Positions 49,592 to 64,000 of a stretch of DNA of 64,000 nt are shown here, piece by piece. A model generated the notes under the pieces. That model did not search any database. It was given only the letters and a program-made list of their open reading frames with translations, and was not told where the DNA came from. Position 1 is the stretch's first letter. The number at the start of each line of letters is the position of its first letter. This stretch comes from Corticium candelabrum (taxonomy: Eukaryota > Porifera > Homoscleromorpha > Homosclerophorida > Plakinidae), in assembly GCF_963422355.1 (NCBI RefSeq), contig NC_085098.1, positions 8,060,350 to 8,124,349 on the forward strand, given 5' to 3'. Made by a program: the position numbers and the translations under genes.

Positions 49592-50084
49592 TCTGGCGTC
49601 GCGGGGGCGTATTCTCAGAAGAAGTGAGAGAGAGAGAAAGAGAGAGAGCTAGCAAGCTCTTGTGTCAATATATTTCGTGATAAATAGGACCGACTGATAG
49701 TTGTATAGTGGAGTTGTGCTCATCAGACGTAGTCTATATATCTATTGTATTTCTATTCGTGCTACACGGATATCGATGCCTGTACAAACCCTAGTCACTG
49801 TGACTTTTCTTTTATACCTTCTCCATACCATTAGATGTAATTGCACTTTCAAGAGATGCGGGTGTTTGTTTACATATAACCGTTTGGGTGTCCATATGCA
49901 GCATTGGTCTCGCGCAGCCAGCCACTCCTTTTCGACTCGCGGAGAGGCGGTATTCACATTCATTGACTCTCAATAGGGGCGGGCACAGTCGCGAACAAAA
50001 ACTTCGCTATACAACCGGGACCATCGCAGGGAGCAGTTCAGTGACGAGCAACGTCCACCTTTACCTTTCACCCGTCGTTACGAC
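49592..50084. promoter_or_regulatory. Intergenic region LARP1 / GC3
   Basis: About 490 bp, with a short (GA)n run at 49625-49650. It holds the LARP1 3' end and the GC3 promoter; no other gene is visible. Confidence 0.4.
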
Positions 50085-52767
50085 ATGGTATCGTCTTGTA
50101 ATAGCACCTTTTACGATGGTATATGATAGTTTCATCTTGATTCGTCTTTAGTACGGCTTCGTGAACAGAGCTCTCGAAAACCTGATCGTTCGCAAGTACG
50201 GTGGAAGCGAAGTCTGGAAGAAAATACGGTGAGGATGGTTCGTTCGGATCCTTGAGTTTCTGAAGCGGCACTACTTGCATTCCGTCGTTGTTTGCTTGTG
50301 TTGTCAGTCAACAGGCAGCAAACAAACCAGAAGAGGGCGAGGAACTTCGTGAACGGCATGTTTACGACGACGCGTACACGTTCCGTTTGTTACGGAAGGC
50401 GTCTGAAATATGCGGTAAGTAGCAGCTGCTAACGGTCAGTGCACTTCAAGTTTAATCTTGAGGTACATGTGGTGTGCCTAAAAGGTGTTTCTGAAATGGA
50501 ACTTATGGAAGGATTTGGAGAGCAATTCTTCATCTGGTGCCGTGATTTCGGCTATGATCGAACTTTGCAAGCTCTAGGAGCCACTGTGCGAGATTTTCTC
50601 TGCAATTTGGACGCTCTTCATGACCACCTTGCGACCAACATGTTTCCTGACATGAGGGCCCCTTCATTCCGTTGCAGTGATGGCCCTAACGGAGAGATCT
50701 ATTTACACTATTACTCTTGTCGTAGGGGCCTACAATATATCGTCATCGGAATTGTCAAGACAGTTTGCCGTCAACTGCACAATTCAATGATCAAGATGGA
50801 AATTATTCAAGAAGTCAACGAAACTAATGATCACGTCGTATTTGCTATTAGAGAGCTCGGTCCAGTCACAGAGGAGACAGAATGTGCTAAACTTAAAAGG
50901 CAACACTCTTTCAAGCCTGATCTGTCCTATATAGACAAACTTAAATGGTCTCCAGTTCCAGCAGCACAGTTCTGTCAGATTTTCCCCTTTCACATAATTT
51001 TTGATGATAAGCAGCAAATCTGTCAGATGGGCATCTCGCTGTTCCGTGTTATTACAGACCACAACATAGATGTGGAGAATGTCAAGCTAACTGATGTATT
51101 TTCAGTTGAAAGACCACAAGGAATGACCCTAAATTTCAGTGATGTCAAGTCTCATATTAACATGGTCTTTATTCTCAGTAGCAAGAATTCATCTTCAAAT
51201 GAACTTCGTCTCAAAGGTCAAATGGTGTATATGGATGAGAAGAATGGTAGTGCAGGAAAGATGTTATTCCTGTGCTCTCCACGTGTGGGTGATCTCAATG
51301 AGCTTGCAGGACGTCGTCTGTACCTCAGTGACCTACCTCTTCATGATGCGACAAGAGATCTCATGCTACTGGATGACACACGGACCAATCAACATGGGCA
51401 GATTGTCAAGCTTGAAGATATGAACACCAAGTTGAATGTTGCTCATTCTGCTTTGGCTGATGCACATAAGGATTTGGAAAAAGAGAAAGACCTCACGGAC
51501 AAGCTGCTGTATTCTATGTTTCCAGTGCATGTTGCCACTCAACTCAAACAGAATGAAGACGTCGCTGCTGAAACTTTTCCTTCAGTGACCATTCTCTTCA
51601 GCGATATTGTTGGTTTCACTGCTATTTGTGGAAAGTGCCATCCTTCTCTAGTAATTACGATGCTAGATTGCTTATACAAAGAGTTTGATGCTGTAACAAA
51701 GGAGAACAAATTGTATAAGGTGAACTACCTGGTGATTTGCAGAGGTTGTATGTAAATTAATACAGATTGGTTAATTTTTAGGTTGAAACAATTGGTGATG
51801 CATACATGATTGTAGGTGGTTTGACAAGCAGAACAGACTGCCATGAAGAAATGGTATGCAACCAGGCTCTTGACATGATGGCTGTTGCGGGAAAAGTTCA
51901 AAATCCTATTGACCCACGAGATCACATTCATGTAACTAATTGCTAAATGAAAACAGCTTTGGTCACTACATTTATTGCATTGTGCTACACAGATTAGAGT
52001 TGGTATTCACAGTGGTGAAGTGATGGCTGGTGTTGTTGGGCATCTAATGCCACGTTATTGTCTCTTCGGTGACACAGTCAATATTGCAAGTAGAACAGAA
52101 TCAACAGGAGAAGCAGACAAGATTCAAGTGACTTCAGCTACATACAAGTGATATTTTCTATACTAACATGATATGCCTTTAACATAAATTTGTTATATTT
52201 GTTGGCAGAGGTTTAGAGACAAAGCCTCAGTTTGTGTTCAAGGAGCCACATGTAGTAGGAATGAAGAATGTTCACCAACCAATGCTTTGCTATTTTCTGA
52301 AAGAGAATACGCAGCGTCGCAAGCGACGCATGGAATTAATAAAACGGAGGACAAGTGTTTTCTTAATGGAAGCCGCTGCACGAAAAGAATCTTTGCAAGG
52401 TGTCAGACAGAGCAGAAATGTGAGCACCGGTAGCAAACAGGAGCAGCCAGAATCTGTTGTGGTAGAAGAGGATGAAATCGGTGAACACAGTCAGTCAGCT
52501 GGAAAAGAAATTACAGGGGAACAAGAGCTGGACAAACAGGCAGAAAAGGCAGATGAAAGAAGACTTCATACAAATAAAGGCCAAGAAGAAGAAAAGGTTC
52601 AGGCAAATAACAACCCATACAAAGCAGACAAGGAAACCGTAGAGGCATCCAGTGGCAGTGGTTCTTTTGCTGTTCTCATGCTGAGTCATTTGAGATCGTC
52701 ACTTATTTGGCTACCTTTTGCGTTTCTGGCTGTAGTGGTCAGTTTAGTTATTCATTCGTATTGGTAG
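50085..52767 (+). CDS. Soluble-type guanylate cyclase GC3 with C-terminal membrane anchor
   Basis: Exons: 50085-50087 (start codon only; an ATG|GT at about 50116 is an alternative), 50152-50228, 50308-50414, 50485-51719, 51782-51931, 51993-52147, 52209-52767. They give 761 residues. H-NOX has His108 (LDALHDHL) and YxSxR (YYSCR). HNOBA and coiled coil precede a complete class III cyclase domain: Asp in LFSDIVGFT and LYKEFD, Glu in [10 protein letters not shown], Cys in MPRYCLFG, Asn/Arg in VNIASRTE. The last exon runs without interruption from the cyclase end ([12 protein letters not shown]) through a basic [12 protein letters not shown] patch and about 100 charged residues to [18 protein letters not shown] and stop. 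This is a predicted tail anchor placing the enzyme on the cytosolic face of a membrane. I know of no soluble-type cyclase with such a tail; vertebrate beta2 instead uses a prenylation signal. Confidence 0.95.
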
Positions 52768-53096
52768 GAATGATTGATTGGCATAGGTAGGGGAAGATGA
52801 ACGTCTGGGTGCAAATAACCATTTTATAAGTGCTGCCTCATAACTATGGCGTAGTTTGCATATTGCTTTAGGTTTAGCTACAGAACCAAAGGAGCATGAC
52901 ATTTTAGTTAGTTTTTAGTGAAGATGGTATAGTACTTATACATATAATGTGGTCATTAGAGTAAACTGGACTCACTAATTTATGTGAATGGAGATTGTGA
53001 GCAACTCAAGTAAACAACTATTTGACGTGCATTGGTATCATACTATTATGTATAAATAGATTTCTACAGTTATCAACGACAAGTCAGCAGAAAGTG
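52768..53096. other. Convergent intergenic region GC3 / FBXO8
   Basis: 329 bp between converging stop codons; contains both 3' ends and nothing else recognisable. Confidence 0.4.
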
Positions 53097-55194
53097 TCAA
53101 TAGTTGAATGGTGCTACGTGGCCAGCTAAATAGATATTGTCATACAAATGTCCAAAGTACTCATCAGATCCTTGATAAGCTGCATGCCTCAGATTTCGTA
53201 TAAATTCTCGTTTAGACATCTTGTTCTTGACATGAGGGCTTGCCAAGTCAACAGCCAGAAGGATGAGAGAGTAGCAAATGACATACACAGTATCTACAAT
53301 ACACAGTTGTATTCCTAATTACATGCCAGGACTGCAGTCATTTTGGGTATCAAAACTTATTTATATTATAAAGTTTGTCTCATTTTGTAAATAGGAACGA
53401 TATCGATGTAGCTGGGTCTGGGGACTTCGGTGGTGCAAACTTTGTCAATAATGTCAGCAGGCTGAAGACTCATTGTGGCTACACAATTATGAGAATAGAC
53501 TTGAGTGTCCAACCGGCCTCTCTCCCCAGGAGGAGAAAGACCAGCTGAAAGAGAGGAACGCGAATTTTAGTACTAGATGGCACCTTAGTGTGTCGGCAGG
53601 TGTCTTTGCTGACATGCTTACTCAGCAATTTAATTTATGGATAAATTTTAATGAATACATAAAATCTCTAACATTGGAATTACATTGTACCTCTTGTGTG
53701 CATGATATCCAAAGACCCACTCATTCATTGCTGGTATATAGCACATAAACTATATACAAATAACTTATGTAATCACAATTGCATATCCTACAGAGATTGC
53801 AAAGACCTCTAACATACATACAGTTTGTATGTATACATCCAGACTAGTCACTAATATTATAAAGTAGAACATACTTTCACCAAAAGGCTAATGAAGAACA
53901 CTTCGGGAAAGGTATAGCTGATTTAAATAATTTTGTGTTTAATTAAGTGAGGACATGCCCCAATTGTTTTAAAGTTTGAATTTTAGCTTACGGATAGACA
54001 GATCAGCCATTGCCATAGATGAACACTTGTATATCATTCCCACTGTCATGTCACACGACTATCTACACTGTTTAGCACGTGTTTGTTGGACCAATCTAAC
54101 TTTGCTTCCATCGAGCCTGATGTGTATTAGTTATTTACATCACTGTGGTTTTACATTTATGTTGACACGGCTGGTTGTGTAAATTGTAGTTTTATTGATA
54201 TCAAACTTGTAAAATTGTGAGAAGCTTACCGTGATTCAACTGACAATGAGGATTACAGATACAAAACTGGTGTGAGAATTGATTCAACATGAACTCTAGA
54301 AGACCGCCACGCTCCCTGGGAGCAGGAATGTGCCAAAAGAAATACCTAAACAAGCAAACAGCGCATGAAATAAGAAAGTAGTTAGACTAAAGTCCATGAA
54401 AATAGCTACAATGTGGGAATTGCGGATTGGTATCAGATTGGCCAGCCTAGAGGGAGGAAAAAGAAATTGAATTAGTGTAACTAATCAAAAGCCTAGCAGC
54501 AGCAGCAACCAAACTCAGGGATTTTAGGTCAAATTAATACTAATTGGTAGTACTAGCTAATAAATCAGGTCAATATAAACGTGCACACAAGACACTGTTA
54601 GAGCACTCGTTCTAACGTATCTGATAATCCAATATCTCTACCTCTTCAAGTGTGTTCTGGAAGTATCATTTTATAAGTGCCCAGAATCTCAAGATCAAGA
54701 TCTGAGAATTTTCCCACATTGCAACGATTGTCATATGTAACGGACTTTAGAGAACATTAATTAGAACCTAAGTGCTTCAGGCAAAAACATATTTCCATAA
54801 TCATGAAGATGAATCAGTGCAGACAAAATATCTCTTCTAAAAACAGCAGCAAACATTCAAGTGATTAAATTCTTACGCTTTACAGAAGTCGATCTTACCT
54901 CTTGGCAAGATACAAAAACACTTGCTGTGAATTGAGGACATTAGTGTTATGTAAAAAAGCAGCAATAGTAGATGGGTCATTGTCCAGTGCTCCCATTGCT
55001 GTAAGGTAGTTGATACCCTGAACATGTCAATATTTTGCTGGTTACTATAGTAGAGTCTATTTGTAAGCTAAAGCGTATACCCTCTCAGCATCGATGTTGA
55101 AAAGACAAGACCCTTCATCCAGTACCAAGTACAGCTGTTTATATGACTTCTAAATAGAACAAGAAGTCACACGACATTTCACATTTTCACTTAG

Positions 55195-55267
<73 letters not shown>

Positions 55268-55712
55268 TGGACAAAAAATGGACAAAAGTTAAGCCCTCCA
55301 CGTCGTTCAACGTCGACCATAGATAGGGTCAGTTACGGAGATAGCTCCCTCTGCCTCTAGAGGGCCTCCATGCGGTACGTGGAGGCTTAAGGGCCAGCGC
55401 TACAATCCACCTGCACCTTGGTCAGAGTCATCCAGGGGCACTGACCATGGCGCAGCTCTGGGACTGGACACCAAGGCCCATATACGTACCCGTCTGCTGC
55501 ATGATGTTACTGCCAAGCCAGCTGTCTTGTCCAAACCAGTCAATGACCAGGTACTCATTTATACTCCTGAGTCGAGAGAAGCAATTGTGTGTAAGTTTCT
55601 TGCTTATGGAAATTATGCCATAGCTCGCCATCACTCAGTGACTGTGACTTGAACATGCAACCCGGATGTTTCCATTCTCCAAACGCACTCTCTAACCAAT
55701 TGAGCTACAGCA

Positions 55713-55793
<81 letters not shown>

Positions 55794-56202
55794 GGGCAAA
55801 TGGCAAATGGATAAGGAGCTGCCATTAAACGGTAATGCCCCCAGCCAGATGGCTGGGTTCCTGTGCACTAAGCAAGAACTATGGGCTGTGCTAAGCAATC
55901 TCCTGAAACTTGGCTAGGTGCTCACAGGAGCACTGACTGCAACGCCAACTGTGGTGTGGGTACCCGAAGTCCTTTGTGGTGTAAGCATCAGTGGCTGATC
56001 GTAGTCGGAGGCCTTTGCCACCCCAGTCAATGACCAGGTACTCATTTATACTCCTGAGTCGAGAGAGGCAATTGTGTGTAAGTTTCTTGCCCAAGGAAAT
56101 GATGCCATAGCTCGCAACCACTGTGACTTGAACCTGCAACCTTGCAAGGTCCCGGATGTAATCACTCCACAAGATGACTCTCTAACCAACTTAGCGATTG
56201 CA

Positions 56203-56273
<71 letters not shown>

Positions 56274-56987
56274 TGGAGAAAATGTTAAGCTCTTCATGCC
56301 TGCCTCGATTGTCTCTAGCTAATGGGACGTACAGTTATGAAGATGCTCTCCTTGCCTCCAAAGACAAGGCCTCTGTGTGCTACATCAATTGCCCACTATC
56401 AGATCAAATATTGCTTTAATGAAATAATTGGTGTGGGAATAAAATTGTGTGTGTGATTTCGAGAGACTTGCTATGAAATTAGTGGGTGTGATTCTCTATG
56501 TATACCTACAGCAAAGAAAAATCAACGTGCTGAATTTCATTGTGTGGTGAGGTGTGACCACACAAAATCAAAACATTTTGTTGCATGGACAAGAAAGTTC
56601 CTGTTTTAATTAAGTAGACAATTAAAGAATTCTATCAATTTGTTTAAACAATCATCGTACCTGTGGCCTTGATTTGTACGCTGTTACTTTTCTCCACGTG
56701 CTCTTGCACAAACTGTACGTCAGAAAGAATTAATGAGTTACAATAAATCGTTGTCATGACGACACACGAAAGAGTCACTTTTTCCACAGGAAATTGTCAC
56801 TAGCCATTGCGTCCCAATAATCATTTACACAACTAGCCAGGCAGAGGTCAGTGGCACTCAAATTGGAGAGAATGTGAAGTGACAGTTCAGGAGGAAGAAC
56901 TTGACAGAAATCATGATCAGTTGCAGCAAATGGACTTACTCCAGACTTTCTTGCTACACGAACAAGCTTGGCATACAGTTGACCCAT
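53097..56987 (-). CDS. FBXO8: FBXO8 (F-box and Sec7 domain protein)
   Basis: Exons (minus): 56987-56779, 56712-56661, 55149-55081, 55017-54899, about 54446-54400, 54345-54230, 53293-53097. The start chosen gives MGQLYAKLVRV; Met-Gly-Gln matches human FBXO8 (MGQGLW) and suggests N-myristoylation. An ATG 24 nt upstream is possible but less likely. F-box: LPPELSLHILSNLSATDLCL. The Sec7-like domain ends with the nearly invariant SPHVKNKMSKREFIRN and GHLYDNIYLAGHVA. Family knowledge: FBXO8 is an SCF substrate adaptor that acts on ARF6. About 270 residues are recovered (human 319). The join between the exons near 54446 and 54345 does not close in phase, so that boundary is unresolved. Intron 2 holds the SINEs. 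Confidence 0.92.
55196..55264. repeat. (AC)n microsatellite, FBXO8 intron 2
   Basis: CA tract of about 69 bp followed by AAATGGAC-type sequence, as at the other two tracts in this intron. Confidence 0.98.
55289..55390. repeat. Inverted repeat, 14-15 bp arms
   Basis: TTAAGCCCTCCACGT (55289-55303) pairs with ACGTGGAGGCTTAA (55377-55390), apart from one extra base. Possibly the terminal repeats of a 100-bp foldback or part of the adjoining composite repeat. Confidence 0.7.
55535..55712 (-). mobile_element. tRNA-derived SINE, copy 1
   Basis: Read on the minus strand from 55712, a tRNA-like head begins GTAGCTCAATTGGTTAGAG (A box) and about 45 nt later has ATGTTCAAGTC (B box). It is followed by a body containing AAGAAACTTACACACAATTG and GACTCAGGAGTATAAATGAG. 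The head abuts an (AC)n tract. About 75-80% similar to copy 2. Confidence 0.82.
55713..55790. repeat. (AC)n microsatellite abutting SINE copy 1
   Basis: CA tract of about 78 bp. Confidence 0.98.
56010..56202 (-). mobile_element. tRNA-derived SINE, copy 2
   Basis: Minus-strand head CGCTAAGTTGGTTAGAG (A box) and GGTTCAAGTC (a canonical B box), then the same body as copy 1. It again begins at an (AC)n tract. Internal RNA polymerase III promoter boxes support a tRNA origin. Confidence 0.85.
56203..56270. repeat. (AC)n microsatellite abutting SINE copy 2
   Basis: CA tract of about 68 bp, followed by AAATGGAGAAAATG. Confidence 0.98.
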
Positions 56988-57219
56988 AGTACAGTTACAC
57001 AAAACGCTCATTCAGACATGAAATCTGCTGTCGATGTGGCAACTGCCACGTCGTCACTTACATCACTATAATTTGTAATTTAACGCACGTTACAATAAGA
57101 AGTCGACCTATATCAGCTCCCGTATAATCTGTGGTGTGGGAAGGTGGTGCTGCCCTCTTGACGTTCTGTTTTAGGTGCTTTGATTTTGTTAGAAAGAGTT
57201 CTTGTTATCTGGATATGAT
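56988..57219. promoter_or_regulatory. Shared bidirectional promoter region, FBXO8 / FRMPD4-like gene
   Basis: 232 bp between divergent start codons; both promoters must lie here or in short non-coding exons. No clear core elements. Confidence 0.45.

Positions 57220-64000
<6,781 letters not shown>

Noticed and set aside
55640-56202. SINE heads considered as functional tRNA genes
   Set aside because: A and B boxes are present, but the cloverleaf stems are not complementary throughout, and a SINE body follows.

Overview
This window is nuclear DNA from an animal with a compact, AT-rich genome. The genes are orthologues of animal proteins with many short spliced introns (one is only 60 nt), several neighbours share head-to-head promoters of 140-350 bp, and intergenic gaps are mostly below 1.1 kb. 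The gene set, the compactness and the soluble guanylate cyclases, all of which carry a beta-type heme domain, suggest a sponge or another early-branching metazoan. That placement is inference; no marker gene settles it. There are no bacterial operons, no CRISPR array and no rRNA or complete tRNA gene.

Layout, left to right. 1-3891 (-): N-terminal 1297 codons of a giant cadherin in one exon. 4959-14064 (+): CCDC138 orthologue, 15 exons, two introns filled with transposons. 14509-17189 (+): CNOT7/8 deadenylase. 17293-18627 (+): RNF14-type RBR ubiquitin ligase, intronless. 18807-22740 (-): ENGASE, with an unusual N-terminal membrane anchor. 23083-29997 (+): guanylate cyclase GC1. 30666-33359 (-): SCOC. 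33502-42646 (+): guanylate cyclase GC2. 43294-49591 (+): LARP1. 50085-52767 (+): guanylate cyclase GC3. 53097-56987 (-): FBXO8. 57220-64000 (+, runs off the end): WW-WW-PDZ-FERM protein of the FRMPD4 (Preso) type.

The most interesting content is the set of three nitric-oxide-type (soluble) guanylate cyclase genes, all on the + strand and interleaved with unrelated genes. All three have H-NOX, PAS-like HNOBA, coiled coil and class III cyclase regions, and all three keep the heme-ligand His and the YxSxR motif. They share exon phases at both ends. They differ in informative ways. GC1 and GC3 keep every class III catalytic residue and could work as homodimers. GC2 keeps the metal-binding Asp pair but has Thr and Lys where the transition-state Asn and Arg belong, which is the pattern of vertebrate alpha subunits, although it keeps a heme-type H-NOX. 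GC3 ends in a charged linker and one C-terminal hydrophobic helix, so it looks tail-anchored to a membrane. This suggests a locus where one ancestral beta-like cyclase gave rise to a catalytic homodimer candidate, an alpha-like partner and a membrane-tethered form.

Repeats are concentrated in introns: many long (AC)n tracts, a 5'-inverted LINE, a second truncated LINE, two tRNA-derived SINEs, a nested terminal-inverted-repeat element with 20-bp subterminal repeats, several MITE-like elements (one abuts a splice acceptor of CNOT7) and a near-perfect 24-bp hairpin. Exon boundaries were derived by hand from reading frame, GT/AG sites and remembered family sequence. Most gene models close with consistent phase; unresolved joins are flagged (GC2 exon 7/8, FBXO8 near 54240-54450, CCDC138 and GC1 5' ends).
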